Positions 1-9,217 are shown, counted from the stretch's first letter. The stretch is 64,000 nt of DNA from Sporolactobacillus sp. Y61 (GCF_040529185.1 NZ_CP159510.1:3100001-3164000); one strand, 5' to 3'. Notes: generated from the sequence alone by a model not told the origin. Made by a program: numbers and translations.

Positions 1-168
1 CTTCACTTCCTTCAAACCAGAAAGAGTGACAATATCAAAAATGTATGAAGCATTTACAACCTGAGTGGCTAAACAGGTCAATCCCAATGTGTCTACATAA
101 AATCTTAGTGCATCCTCTAAACATTTGACCGTAATTCCGCTGTGAATATAGCCGATGATCTTACCCAT
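1..168 (-). CDS. VOC (glyoxalase/bleomycin-resistance fold) family protein, 5' part only
   Basis: The first 56 codons lie in the window and the gene runs off the left edge. The N-terminus reads MGKIIGYIHSGITVKCLEDA and continues RFYVDTLGL, the typical first beta-alpha unit of vicinal-oxygen-chelate proteins (His at the start of strand 1, then the LxFYxDxLGL helix). The ATG at 168 is preceded by a strong GGGAGGTGAG ribosome binding site (about 177-186). A sigma-54-type promoter ends about 30 bp upstream, so this is probably the first gene of a sigma-54-dependent operon that continues outside the window. The substrate is unknown: VOC proteins include lyases, dioxygenases and binding proteins. 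The family call is fairly safe; the function is not. Confidence 0.7.
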   Translation of the reverse strand, partial: MGKIIGYIHSGITVKCLEDALRFYVDTLGLTCLATQVVNASYIFDIVTLSGLKEVK

Positions 169-196
169 CCGTTGATCTCACCTCCCATAATTTAAT

Positions 197-214
197 AAGC
201 AATTATCGTGCCAG
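197..214 (-). promoter_or_regulatory. sigma-54 (RpoN/SigL) -24/-12 promoter
   Basis: Read on the minus strand this is CTGGCACGATAATTGCTT. The GG of the -24 element (211-212) and the GC of the -12 element (199-200) are ten bases apart, matching the TGGCAC-N5-TTGC consensus with no mismatch. The predicted transcript start (about 187-188) lies just ahead of the VOC gene's ribosome binding site. A sigma-54 activator gene lies about 650 bp away, which supports the call. Confidence 0.75.
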
Positions 215-219
215 TTTTA

Positions 220-330
220 TCAGAAGCAGACTTTCGTGTAGATACCATTTTTTTCATCAGGCAAGTCGTGCAATTTTGCATACATGTTGTAACCATGCAT
301 AAGTATTTCTGCATGAGTCCCTTTTTTGAA
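220..330 (-). pseudogene. possible C-terminal remnant of an ABC exporter ATPase
   Basis: On the minus strand a short open stretch contains KKGTHAEILMHGYNMYAKLH, which looks like the extreme C-terminus of ABC exporter ATPases (GTHxELLxxGxxYAxLyxLQ). Nothing upstream encodes the rest of such a protein, and the frame runs straight into dispersed repeat copy 1. It may be a remnant cut off when the repeat arrived, or a chance match. Confidence 0.3.
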
Positions 331-381
331 GGCAGATTCATTCCTTCCGGGGAAAATATACTGTGGATTGAAGTCAGCAAA

Positions 382-590
382 AAGTGAAACTTCAATAAGC
401 AGGGGGGGTCGACGCACAGGACGTGCCAGTGCAGGTGTTGCGACAGGGCGTTGCGTCTTTAGCCTGTTTCATCCCCACTGGTTGTACGTTCAACCCATCA
501 GGCTGCGCTGCGGGCAGTTATCCCCCACCTGGTCCTGTTCGTTTACCCTTATGACCCTGAGGGGGGTACTGCCCTGCAGGATAAGACACG
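382..590 (+). repeat. dispersed structured repeat, copy 1 (degenerate)
   Basis: This is the first of four related non-coding segments; the others begin at 40219, 58804 and 60010. It starts with AAGTGAAACTTCAATAAGCA and shares later blocks with the others: GTGCAGGTGTTGCGACAGG, AACCCATCAGGCTGC, CCTGTTCGTTTACCCT and TACTGCCC. The outer stem pairing seen in the other copies is weakened here and the 3' hairpin is eroded, so this is the most decayed copy. It lies between the sigma-54 promoter and the activator gene, in the plus orientation like all the others. Confidence 0.7.
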
Positions 591-869
591 AGGCAGAACA
601 AGTTCAATAATTTCACTCAGGTGATTGAAGCATGGTAATATCTGTGTAAGCGTTTTTCGACATTCGTCTGAATGGAAAAACACGATCAATGTTTGATCAA
701 ACGAATGGGATGACATTGAGCAATCGTGCTGCCGGCCTTCAAATAGCCAATGCATTCAATTTCAACTGCAAAGGACAGCCCTTCAGTCCCTCACTCCGCC
801 ACCTGTTTGAGTCACTTAGCTTATCTGGGGGCGAAGGATTGCCTGATGAATGAGGAGGTTCTTCAAACG

Positions 870-2564
870 ATGGATTATTTTTTTCTTGAAAAACTGCAAT
901 CAATTGGTGTATTTACTTTTAACCACCAGCGAAAAGTATGCTTTTACAATCAACTGGCCCAGGACTATCAATCTCAATTCAATCAGATCATGGATTTAAC
1001 ATTTAGCGGCGCCACTTTTTACAGCATCTGTTCAAAACCGGCTGAAGTTCAGATCATTACTGATCAGAATGACTATTTTGCTTTTATCAAACCGGTCGAT
1101 AAACTGGTCCGTCTCATTAGTGAAAAGGAAGAACTTCAAACGATACAGACTGAATTCAACCAATTAATTGATTCGTCGTTCGACGGTATCGTATTTAGCG
1201 ATAATGAAGGAATTATTCTATATCAAAATCCTGCATATGAGAAAATAGCAGGTCTGTCAACCAAATTTTGTGTGGGAAAAAGCCTGAAGACGCTGCAAGA
1301 TGAGGGAATCATCAATGTATCAGCATCGCTGCGCGCACTTGCAGAAAATCGGCCGGTCACCGTCAATCAGAAAATTAACACCGGAGCAAGCGTTTTAGTT
1401 ACTGCAACACCCATTCACGATAAAAATGGATCGATATCAAAAGTTGTTAACAATGTTCGCGATTTAACCTACTTGCAATCTCTGGAAAAAGAAGTGAAGG
1501 ATTTAGAGGCCGAGAAAAAGGTGGTGTATCAGGAATTAGAAGTACTAAAAAGTCAGACTGATACAGAATTATCGATTGTCGCTCACTCTGAGAAAATGCA
1601 GTTTGTCATTGAACGTGCTCTGCGCGTGGCCCAAATCGATTCCATTGTCCTCATACAAGGGGAATCAGGTGTTGGGAAAGAAAAGATCGTGGATTTAATT
1701 CACAAGAAGAGCAGGCGCTCAAATGGTTCTTTGATCAAGGTCAACTGCGGGGCAATTCCTGAGACGTTATTAGAATCTGAACTTTTCGGGTATGAATCAG
1801 GTTCATTCACCGGAGCTCATCACAAAGGCAAACCCGGCTTATTTGAGGCAGCCAACAAAGGAACCATCTTTCTTGATGAAATCGGTGAAATGTCCTTACC
1901 ATTGCAAGTAAAACTGTTAAGGGTCCTCCAGGAATTTGAAATTGTTCGTGTCGGAGGTTCAAAACCGATCTCAATCGATGTCCGTGTGATTGCAGCCACC
2001 AACAAAGACCTGAATAAAATGAGCGAAGAAGGGATGTTCCGGAAAGATCTATACTACCGACTAAACATCATTCCCATCGTCATCCCACCCTTACGTGAAC
2101 GTAAGGAAGATATTGTGCCATTGATTTATCATTTTTTAAAAAGTATCAATTACAAGTATGGATTTCAACGCTCTTTTTCCAAAGATGCCTTAGATAGGCT
2201 GCAAAAATATAAATGGCCGGGTAATGTACGGGAACTTCGGAACCTGGTCGAACGTATGGTTTTAATGAATCACAAATCCCAAATAGATGTTCTGGACATT
2301 CACAATGAAATGACGTTGAACCAGGATAGAAAATTCAGCAGTAAAACCAGCAGTGACTCCATGTTGGCAGATCCAAAACCATTAAAAAAAACAATGGCGG
2401 AGCTTGAATCTCATATCATCCAGGACACCATTAATAAAGCACCCAGTGTTCGAGCAGCAGCTTCAATCCTGCAAATTGATCCCTCTACATTGGTACGAAA
2501 GATGCAGAAATACCATATAAAAAAAGGTAAAAAAACTGATAAATCATCTATTCACTCATTCTGA
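870..2564 (+). CDS. sigma-54-dependent transcriptional activator (PAS, AAA+, Fis-type HTH)
   Basis: A bacterial enhancer-binding protein of about 564 residues. Around residues 100-210 is a PAS sensor domain (SSFDGIVFSDNEGIILYQNP), then a short coiled coil, then the sigma-54 AAA+ domain with Walker A GESGVGKE, the sigma-54 contact loop written GSFTGA, and Walker B GTIFLDEIGEM. The C-terminus has a Fis-type helix-turn-helix (VRAAASILQIDPSTLVRKMQ). I chose ATG 870 because GAGGAGG (852-858) sits 11 bp upstream; ATG 846 and 750 are also in frame, but their extra residues look non-protein-like. It resembles RocR/PrdR-type regulators that sense small molecules. The only sigma-54 promoter seen nearby is the one at 197-214, reading away from this gene, so it probably activates the VOC operon. 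The ligand is unknown. Confidence 0.88.
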   Translation: MDYFFLEKLQSIGVFTFNHQRKVCFYNQLAQDYQSQFNQIMDLTFSGATFYSICSKPAEVQIITDQNDYFAFIKPVDKLVRLISEKEELQTIQTEFNQLIDSSFDGIVFSDNEGIILYQNPAYEKIAGLSTKFCVGKSLKTLQDEGIINVSASLRALAENRPVTVNQKINTGASVLVTATPIHDKNGSISKVVNNVRDLTYLQSLEKEVKDLEAEKKVVYQELEVLKSQTDTELSIVAHSEKMQFVIERALRVAQIDSIVLIQGESGVGKEKIVDLIHKKSRRSNGSLIKVNCGAIPETLLESELFGYESGSFTGAHHKGKPGLFEAANKGTIFLDEIGEMSLPLQVKLLRVLQEFEIVRVGGSKPISIDVRVIAATNKDLNKMSEEGMFRKDLYYRLNIIPIVIPPLRERKEDIVPLIYHFLKSINYKYGFQRSFSKDALDRLQKYKWPGNVRELRNLVERMVLMNHKSQIDVLDIHNEMTLNQDRKFSSKTSSDSMLADPKPLKKTMAELESHIIQDTINKAPSVRAAASILQIDPSTLVRKMQKYHIKKGKKTDKSSIHSF

Positions 2565-2658
2565 AGGAAACTGCCTGATTCTCGGAATATATTTTTCAAT
2601 TATTGACGTTCGAGTCGCAATTCGTCTGGCATTGGAAAAATAATATATATATGTATAC

Positions 2659-2690
2659 CTTTTGCCGCCCTGGCGTAAGGGCGGCAAAAG
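2659..2690. terminator. perfect 12-bp inverted repeat between convergent genes
   Basis: CTTTTGCCGCCC (2659-2670) pairs perfectly with GGGCGGCAAAAG (2679-2690) around an 8-nt loop. It sits between the end of the sigma-54 activator and the end of the minus-strand repair-like operon, so a bidirectional terminator is the natural reading. The outer A/T bases of the stem are the only U-rich part; no separate T-run follows on either strand. Confidence 0.55.
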
Positions 2691-2709
2691 CTGTTACGGC
2701 CTTCTCCAT

Positions 2710-3567
2710 TCACTCATTCAAAAAGAGTAAATGCCTGGCCCTTTTTCGATGAAAATAATTCTGCATCTTCGCCTCATCATCCAAGTCAAGAATAACAAAA
2801 TCTAATCGAATATCCTTAAGCTTCCTGAATGTCTCAAATTCGCTCTTTTTAATGATTCCTTTAATCATGTAATGCTCAATGCCATCAAAGTCTGGTTTCC
2901 CAAATTCAATTAACGCATGAATCATCCTTTGATTTGAACGATGCGTGAACCGATAACGCAGGGGTTTTCGAAGAAGGGATAATGAGCCATATTTATAGGT
3001 CACTTTCTTTTCCACAGCTAATTGACTGGATCTGGCCAATTCATCCTTCAGCTTGTCATACTCAGCTTTTACGGCTTTTAAATGATTTCGATTTTGGCTG
3101 ATTCTTATCGCCGCATCGTTCAGAGTCAAATTCACTTCAGGTGTTGGCTCACTCTTTATCAGTTCCTGCCCCGCTCGATTAAAAGAGGGTTTCACATAAT
3201 ATTCCGGAGTTAAGTGGTACGGTTCAAATAAGTCCAGCAGTTTCTGGTCTTTATTCAAATTGCGACTGGTCAGTATCGTCAGCCTCTGGAGTAATCCAAG
3301 ATTATACAGATACTCATTAAGTCCAGTGTAATCATATTGATAAATTTTTTTAGGAATGAACTTCGCCACTAGATGACTGCCAATCTCGTACCTTCTTGAT
3401 TCACCACTGCTGAGGCAATAGCGCACACGATCTCGAAGTGCCTTCCCTTCCCTTTCAAGTTCTTTTAGCCGTTTATACGAACCGGATGCGACAAAGGCCT
3501 CCATTAATTGCTTTGCATCCCCTCTGTTTGAAGAGAGGGTTTTACTTTTTATATGAGAACAGGACAT
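2710..3567 (-). CDS. protein of unknown function in a DNA-repair-like gene run
   Basis: About 285 residues, not recognised. It is soluble-looking and basic, with no signal peptide or membrane segment. A charged helical stretch around residues 165-190 (HLKAVKAEYDKLKDEL) could be a short coiled coil. The C-terminal third is rich in Arg/Lys/His (RYRFTHRSNQR, YFHRKRARH), which would suit nucleic-acid contact, but that is only inference. ATG 3567 is chosen because AAAGGGGGC lies just upstream; a longer reading frame would overlap the preceding gene. It begins 31 bp after the UvrC-like gene on the same strand and is probably cotranscribed with it. Confidence 0.6.
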   Translation of the reverse strand: MSCSHIKSKTLSSNRGDAKQLMEAFVASGSYKRLKELEREGKALRDRVRYCLSSGESRRYEIGSHLVAKFIPKKIYQYDYTGLNEYLYNLGLLQRLTILTSRNLNKDQKLLDLFEPYHLTPEYYVKPSFNRAGQELIKSEPTPEVNLTLNDAAIRISQNRNHLKAVKAEYDKLKDELARSSQLAVEKKVTYKYGSLSLLRKPLRYRFTHRSNQRMIHALIEFGKPDFDGIEHYMIKGIIKKSEFETFRKLKDIRLDFVILDLDDEAKMQNYFHRKRARHLLFLNE

Positions 3568-3598
3568 AACCCAGATGCCCCCTTTGAACGGACAGTGA

Positions 3599-4693
3599 TC
3601 AGTTCTTAATGCCCGTTGATTCCAATTTCGATAATGACAGCTTATTTTGCAACGCGATGCGTGCATTTTGGCAGGCCATCTGTACAAGATTCTTTTTCGT
3701 GCCCCGTTTGGGATGGATCAAACGGATGCCCAGAAATTCCTGGATCGTTTTATCATCATCCAATTCCGGCATTAAGATTTCTTTTGGCCTGATATGGCGA
3801 TTGCCTAAATAAAATTGTCCCAGATAAGTACGAATACCCGTTTCCGGCTCAGCATACACGGGAAAGAATGAAGCTGCGCGCTGTATTAATTTTCCGCAGC
3901 GAATATGGAAAACCTGCACGCATAGCCAGCTTTTCTGAAAAGCGAAACCGAACACATCGCGATCGACGAAATCCAGGTTATTGATGCTCTGCCTGTCCAT
4001 CGTCGCTTCAATACAAGAGATCAAATCATGGAGATCCCGGGCCTTCTCAAAGTCTAAACGATCCGAGGCCTCCCGCATCTCTTCTTTTAATTTTCGCGCA
4101 ACCGCTCTGAACCCGCCATGGAAAAAATGAACGATTTTACGCGTTACCTGGCGATATTCTTCTTCGCTTACTTCTCTGGCACAACACCCAATGCATCGGC
4201 CAATCTGGTAATAGAGACAGGGGCGCCGCGCGGTAAGCGGGCACCGTCTTAGTGGATAGAGACGGTCCAGCAATGCTTTTGTTTCATTAGCGGCACTTAC
4301 ATTGGGAAAGGGGCCGAAATATTTTCCCTTATCTTTGCTTACCTGTCTAGTAATGATGAGCCTGGGATTGCGCTCATCCGTTATTTTTATATAAGGATAG
4401 CTTTTATCATCTTTCAGCAAAATGTTGTATTTAGGATGATAGTTTTTAATTAAATTATTTTCAAGAATGAGTGCGTCAACATTAGATGCAGTCACGATAA
4501 ACGTAAAATCAGCAATTTGACTCACTAATTTCTCCGTCTTTGGATTATGTTTGCCGATGAAGTAAGAGTGTACGCGTCTCTTTAAGATCTTTGCTTTTCC
4601 AACATAAATGACCGTACCACGATAATCCTTCATCAGATAACAACCGGGCTGTTTCGGAAGCAAGGATAGTTTATCTCGAATCACCTGATTCAT
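3599..4693 (-). CDS. half-length UvrC-like protein (GIY-YIG nuclease plus UVR motif)
   Basis: 364 residues. The N-terminus is a clear UvrC-type GIY-YIG nuclease: LPKQPGCYLMKDYRGTVIYV followed by GKAKILKRRVHSYF. Then come the Cys-rich region (CPLTARRPCLYYQIGRCIGCC) and a UVR/UvrB-binding helix (RLDFEKARDLHDLISCIEA). Full UvrC is about 590 residues; this protein stops just where the second, RNase-H-like 5' nuclease domain and the HhH repeats would begin. It is therefore a paralogue able at most to make the 3' incision, comparable in layout to Cho of enteric bacteria. Start ATG 4693 follows GGAGGTGAAATAG. It lies between a uracil-DNA glycosylase-like gene and an unknown gene, all minus strand, suggesting a small repair operon. 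Confidence 0.82.
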   Translation of the reverse strand: MNQVIRDKLSLLPKQPGCYLMKDYRGTVIYVGKAKILKRRVHSYFIGKHNPKTEKLVSQIADFTFIVTASNVDALILENNLIKNYHPKYNILLKDDKSYPYIKITDERNPRLIITRQVSKDKGKYFGPFPNVSAANETKALLDRLYPLRRCPLTARRPCLYYQIGRCIGCCAREVSEEEYRQVTRKIVHFFHGGFRAVARKLKEEMREASDRLDFEKARDLHDLISCIEATMDRQSINNLDFVDRDVFGFAFQKSWLCVQVFHIRCGKLIQRAASFFPVYAEPETGIRTYLGQFYLGNRHIRPKEILMPELDDDKTIQEFLGIRLIHPKRGTKKNLVQMACQNARIALQNKLSLSKLESTGIKN

Positions 4694-4759
4694 CTATTTC
4701 ACCTCCGCATTTCATCATCTGTCGGTTGAATCAGCACGTATAAGCGGTTCGATCAGGAT

Positions 4760-5341
4760 TTACGATAGAATCCGGTTAATCAATTTCTTCAAATCCGGTA
4801 AGACGCTGTCCTCAAACCAGGGATTTCTTTTTATCCAAATAGTGTTTCGCGGTGACGGATGAACCAATGGAAAATAGTCAGGTAAATAACGGCGATAATC
4901 TTTAACAATTTCAGTTAATGTCATTTTTGAATGCGTCTTCAGGTAGTACTTTTGTGCGTAGGAGCCGACTAATAAAGTTAACTCGATGTCCGGCATCGCC
5001 CTGATGATTGGATCATGCCACTTTGCCGCGAATCCCTTCCTCGGCGGCAAATCGCTACTCTTCCCTTTGCCGGGAAAATAAAAATCCATCGGAAGCACGG
5101 CAATTTTCCCCGAATGATAGAAAGTATCGTCTGATACACCCATCCATTCCCGTAACCGCACGCCGCTTCGATCATTCCATATTATCTTTGTATTCTGCGC
5201 GATCTCACCCGGAGCCTGCCCGATGATTAACAGCTTTGCTGTTGGGGCGGCATAGTAGAGCGGATCGATGTTTCTATTTGTGAAACGAATATTTTCAGGA
5301 TCTGCTTTTATTTGATTAAAAAGATCTTTTAACACGTCCAT
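4760..5341 (-). CDS. uracil-DNA glycosylase superfamily protein
   Basis: About 193 residues. Two UDG-fold signatures are visible: motif 1 as LLIIGQAPGEIAQ near residue 40 and the substrate-loop motif as PLVHPSPRNT near residue 165. These would excise uracil or a related damaged base from DNA, leaving an abasic site. The exact UDG subfamily cannot be told from these motifs. ATG 5341 is preferred because AGGAGGT sits 7 bp upstream; an ATG at 5374 lacks a site. It is the first gene of the three-gene minus-strand run with the UvrC-like protein. Confidence 0.75.
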   Translation of the reverse strand: MDVLKDLFNQIKADPENIRFTNRNIDPLYYAAPTAKLLIIGQAPGEIAQNTKIIWNDRSGVRLREWMGVSDDTFYHSGKIAVLPMDFYFPGKGKSSDLPPRKGFAAKWHDPIIRAMPDIELTLLVGSYAQKYYLKTHSKMTLTEIVKDYRRYLPDYFPLVHPSPRNTIWIKRNPWFEDSVLPDLKKLINRILS

Positions 5342-5463
5342 CTTCGTTACCTCCTGAATCTGGTTCATTGGCAAAAATAAAAGAGCCGGTCAGTGATCCA
5401 TCCTGCACCCTGTGCGCATCAGCACGGCGAATGTTTCGGGCGCAGCCCCGGAACGGATCCTGA

Positions 5464-6812
5464 TCAGAATACCAAAACGAGCCATGGCGCCGCATACAGG
5501 ACCATGAATAATATCCCGTATCCCACACCCCAGCGGTGAAGCAGTCCGGAAAAAAGTCCAATCAGCATAACGCCGCCGATATTCATCCAACCCGCATCCA
5601 TATACGCAAGCAGGAGAACGAAAGCGAAAAACAGGCCGAGGATGGCTTCGTGGGGAATCCGTTTAAACACAAAGGCACAAATTGATTGCGCATATTTGAT
5701 TGCCAGCGTATACGTGACCATGAGTGCAACGCCGGCGCCAATCACTGTCGCCCAGATGAAATCGGCCTGTGAAAGGATATGATGCATATTGCGGGTTGCA
5801 GTAAAGACTGGTGGCGCGTCAAACAGCGCATGAGCAGGACCTATGGCAACCGGAGAAAGGGGGATGCCTAACGCGATCAGCGGGATCAGCGTCCCGGAAA
5901 GATAGGTCGCGTTTGCCAGTGCATTCATCGTTGTAATTGCAAGTACCGACCGTTCAACCGAATCCTGCGTTCGTTTTGAAAAGAGTTCGCCAAGAAGTGT
6001 CGTCATCCCGACCGGGCTGAGAATAAAAGTAAAACAGCTGACCAATGACGCTCCGGCGCTTGTGACCCATTCCTGCTTTTTCAACGCGTGAAACGGATTG
6101 AGCGATTTCCATTCGAAGGGCACTTTCTGAAGGGTAATCCTGCGCGGCTGATCACACTTCATCTGTTCTCTTTTCTCTTTATTCAGCAGCTCAAACAGAG
6201 TCAGGATGATCGGTCCAATCGTAATGCCGAGAAAGAACGAAATGAACACTGTGGTTCCCTTTGGTACAATGCCGATGCCCCAATAGAGATAGCGCAGCCC
6301 TTCAATGAGCAGTGTGAAAGGGAGAATGGAGGCAAGTGCCAGTACCTTATTCTTACTCAGCAAGGCAAGTAAAACGGCGCCGGCAAAGAAGAGCGGGTTG
6401 GCGTACGCTTTAATGGCTTCGGCAAGCGGGATCAGACTTCTTGCAAGCAGCAGACTGACCGGAACACTGACCAGTACGCCGATCAGTGAACCCCGGCCAT
6501 TTTGCGCAGCGACTGGTCGGCCATCCCCTTTCGTTTAAGTAACAGCGCATGACCAACGAGCGGACTTGCCATAACGCCGCCGGGAATTCCGACAACGACG
6601 GCAGGTACCGCATCCATCAAGTTATTGGCAATCACAGCTGAGATAAAAAAGCAGAGGACAACGACGGGTTGAACACCGGCGAGCACTAAGATCAGTGTGA
6701 CGGGAACCAGAACGGCCGTTTCGTCCGTCCCCGGGATGATGCCAATAATTGTATATAAAAGTGCAGCTGCAACCGCTGCAACGATCATTTCGGCTAAAAG
6801 AACCAGATCCAT
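5464..6812 (-). pseudogene. TctA-family (tripartite tricarboxylate transporter) large permease, frameshifted
   Basis: The N-terminal part (6812 down to about 6490) reads through GIIPGTDETAVLVPVTLI and GIPGGVMASPLVGHALLLKR, typical of TctA-like permeases with about a dozen membrane segments. It stops early at 6483-6485. The rest continues in another frame down to 5464 (LIGVLVSVPVSLLLARSLIP, then membrane helices to APWLVLVF). The break is at a run of four C on the plus strand (6491-6494): one more base there would restore a single frame of about 450 residues. It is either a recent single-base deletion or a sequencing error. The substrate is unknown, and no TctC-type binding protein is nearby. 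It lies downstream of a small membrane protein gene and the Fur-box-controlled ABC ATPase gene, on the same strand. Confidence 0.72.
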
Positions 6813-6815
6813 CCA

Positions 6816-7061
6816 TTATTTCTTCCTTTCCGTCTCTTCAAAAATGCGTTTCGGTTTAATGAAAAGTGAGCAAATCATAAACCCGATCACCGCTCCGATT
6901 AAGCCAAATAAGAGCGGCATCGGCGCATGGTCCGGTGCGGCAAAATAACCGCCTAATGTTGTTATGCTGTTGATCGCAATCGCGAGCACAAGATCCCTGA
7001 TCCGAACGACATCATCCCATATTTCAATCATTTCGGAATCGTGTTTTGAACGTGCAGTCAT
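6816..7061 (-). CDS. small two-helix membrane protein next to the TctA-like permease
   Basis: 81 residues with two predicted membrane helices (about residues 23-42, LVLAIAINSITTLGGYFAA, and 48-68, MPLLFGLIGAVIGFMICSLF) and charged ends. ATG 7061 follows AAAGGAGAG. Its stop lies 3 bp before the start of the permease gene, so the two are surely cotranscribed. By position it may take the role of the small TctB-like subunit, but it is shorter than usual TctB (about 150 residues, four helices), and I do not recognise the family. Confidence 0.6.
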   Translation of the reverse strand: MTARSKHDSEMIEIWDDVVRIRDLVLAIAINSITTLGGYFAAPDHAPMPLLFGLIGAVIGFMICSLFIKPKRIFEETERKK

Positions 7062-7186
7062 CGATAACGACTCTCCTTTCTGATTCAGCAGGCAGGAGCA
7101 GGCATGTGCAAGTCGGGCAGTCCCCTTTTCACACCTTTTTTCACCACGATCTTTATATCAGGCACTTAATCCTGTACGCTGATGAT

Positions 7187-9217
7187 TTAACCCCGTATTT
7201 TAGACTGAGTTAACCGCTCATACTTATCCTTCAATACGGATACTTCACTCTCGTCACAGGAGACAAAATGTCCGGGAATGATTTGGCGCAGTCTCTTCTT
7301 CGCTGCCTCTCCTGTCTTCTGACGATCCGGCTGAAAGATCAATCTTTTTTTATGCTGCTCGCGAAGTGGATCCGCCTGCGGGATCGCCGAAATCAATGCC
7401 TTTGTATATGGGTGGAGCGGGCATTGATACAGGTCATCTGCCGGCGCGAGTTCGACGATCTTGCCCGCGTACATCACACCGATCCGATCACTTATATACT
7501 TGACCATGGAAAGATCATGAGCGATGAATAAAAGTGTGAGCCCGCGTTCTTTTTGTAACTTCTTTAATAAGTTGACAATTTGGGCCTGAATGGAAACATC
7601 CAGAGCAGAGATAGGTTCATCTGCAATGATCAGCTCCGGTTTAACGGCAAGTGCCCGGGCGATACCCACACGCTGCCGCTGACCACCGGAAAGTTCATAC
7701 GGATAGCGCCTGGCAAATCCCGGTTCCAGACCAACCGTTGTAAGAAGTTCGGCGACCTGCTGTTCTAAATCTTCTTTGGATTTTGCAAGATTATTCAGGA
7801 CTATTCCTTCCGCGACAATTTGACCAATGATTAAATGCGGGTCTAACGAAGAGTAGGGATCCTGGAAAATCATCTGCACCTTTTGATGGAACGCACGTTT
7901 CATTTGTTTGCCATGATGATTGCCAATCGACTGATCTTCCAGCCGTATGGCGCCGCCCGACGCTTTATAGATGCCCATGATGGTTCGTCCCAGAGTCGAT
8001 TTGCCGCATCCCGATTCACCGACCAGGCCAAAAGTCTCTCCCTGATACAGTTTGAGTGAAAGATCATCAACGGCGTTCAACGGGCTTCTCCCATTTAAAA
8101 AGGTTTTCTTCAAATGACTGACCTCAAGCATGACTTTGCCTGAGTGCTTTATATTTTCAGCTTCCTTGTGTTCGAATCGTCGCTTACTCCCGGCCTGCTG
8201 CCTGCGCATGCGAATCTCCTCCGGCACATCTACGGATGGCGCTTCGGGGTGCAGTAACCAGGTTGCAGCAAAGTGAGTATCGGAAACCCGGAACATTGGT
8301 GGTTGCTTAACCTGATCGATTTTCATGGCATATTTATTTCTCGGTGCAAACGCATCACCTTGAATGGGCTGCTGCAGATTCGGCGGAGAGCCTGGTATGG
8401 TGTATAACACATCACCGGTTGTTTCCAGACTGGGTGTTGCACTGAGCAGCCCCCACGAATAGGGATGCCTGGAATGATAGAAAATATCCGCTGATGTGCC
8501 GATCTCAACGATCTTTCCCGCATACATGACGGCTACCCGGTCCGCCACATTCGCAATCACACCGAGATCATGCGAGATAAAAATAATGGACATGCCGTTC
8601 TCTTTTTGAATATCCTTCAGCAGTTCGATAATCTGTGCCTGAACAGTGACATCAAGCGCTGTTGTTGGTTCATCAGCAAGCAAAATATCGGGTTTGCAGG
8701 CCAATGCAATCGCGATCATCGCTCGCTGCCGCATGCCACCGGAAAATTGATGCGGATACTGTTTCATTCGCAGATCGGCATCCTTGATTCCGACCCGTTG
8801 TAGCAGCTGCAAAGCCCTTTCTTTCGCTTCAGTGCCCGAATGATTTTGATGCGCCTTCACAGCCTCCATAATTTGATTGCCGACTTTCATCGTCGGATTC
8901 AATGAAGTCATGGGATCCTGGAAAATCATCGAAATTCCTCGTCCGCGAACACTTTGCAGGACATGCTCTTTCGCCCTGGCCAGGTCTAATCCCTTGTACC
9001 GTATACGCCCCTTCTTAATTCGTGTATTATTTTTGGGAAGCAAGCCGATAATTGCCTTTGCCAGGGTTGATTTCCCAGAGCCGGATTCACCGACGAGGCC
9101 GAGTATCTCGCCTTTTCTAAGTGACAAATTCACTCCGCGAATCGCCCGGATTTCGCCGCCATACGTGTCAAAAGAAAGATGCAAATCTTCAATTTCGAGT
9201 AAAGCTTTTCCCTCCAT
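7187..9217 (-). CDS. fused two-domain peptide/nickel-type ABC transporter ATPase (DppD-DppF / GsiA type)
   Basis: 676 residues containing two complete ABC ATPases. Domain 1 has Walker A GESGSGKST near residue 40 and signature FSGGMRQR. Domain 2, from about residue 355, has GESGCGKST and LSGGQRQR. Each is followed by the oligopeptide-type C-terminal extension (HPYSWGLL, HPYTKALI). It is a cytoplasmic energy unit for oligopeptide/dipeptide/nickel/opine-type importers. No permease or solute-binding protein of that family lies beside it; instead the same strand carries a small membrane protein and a TctA-like permease. GAGGG precedes ATG 9217. The promoter upstream has a Fur box in its spacer, so iron-responsive expression is likely and a metal or metal-chelate substrate is plausible, but that is inference. 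Confidence 0.88.
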   Translation of the reverse strand: MEGKALLEIEDLHLSFDTYGGEIRAIRGVNLSLRKGEILGLVGESGSGKSTLAKAIIGLLPKNNTRIKKGRIRYKGLDLARAKEHVLQSVRGRGISMIFQDPMTSLNPTMKVGNQIMEAVKAHQNHSGTEAKERALQLLQRVGIKDADLRMKQYPHQFSGGMRQRAMIAIALACKPDILLADEPTTALDVTVQAQIIELLKDIQKENGMSIIFISHDLGVIANVADRVAVMYAGKIVEIGTSADIFYHSRHPYSWGLLSATPSLETTGDVLYTIPGSPPNLQQPIQGDAFAPRNKYAMKIDQVKQPPMFRVSDTHFAATWLLHPEAPSVDVPEEIRMRRQQAGSKRRFEHKEAENIKHSGKVMLEVSHLKKTFLNGRSPLNAVDDLSLKLYQGETFGLVGESGCGKSTLGRTIMGIYKASGGAIRLEDQSIGNHHGKQMKRAFHQKVQMIFQDPYSSLDPHLIIGQIVAEGIVLNNLAKSKEDLEQQVAELLTTVGLEPGFARRYPYELSGGQRQRVGIARALAVKPELIIADEPISALDVSIQAQIVNLLKKLQKERGLTLLFIAHDLSMVKYISDRIGVMYAGKIVELAPADDLYQCPLHPYTKALISAIPQADPLREQHKKRLIFQPDRQKTGEAAKKRLRQIIPGHFVSCDESEVSVLKDKYERLTQSKIRG

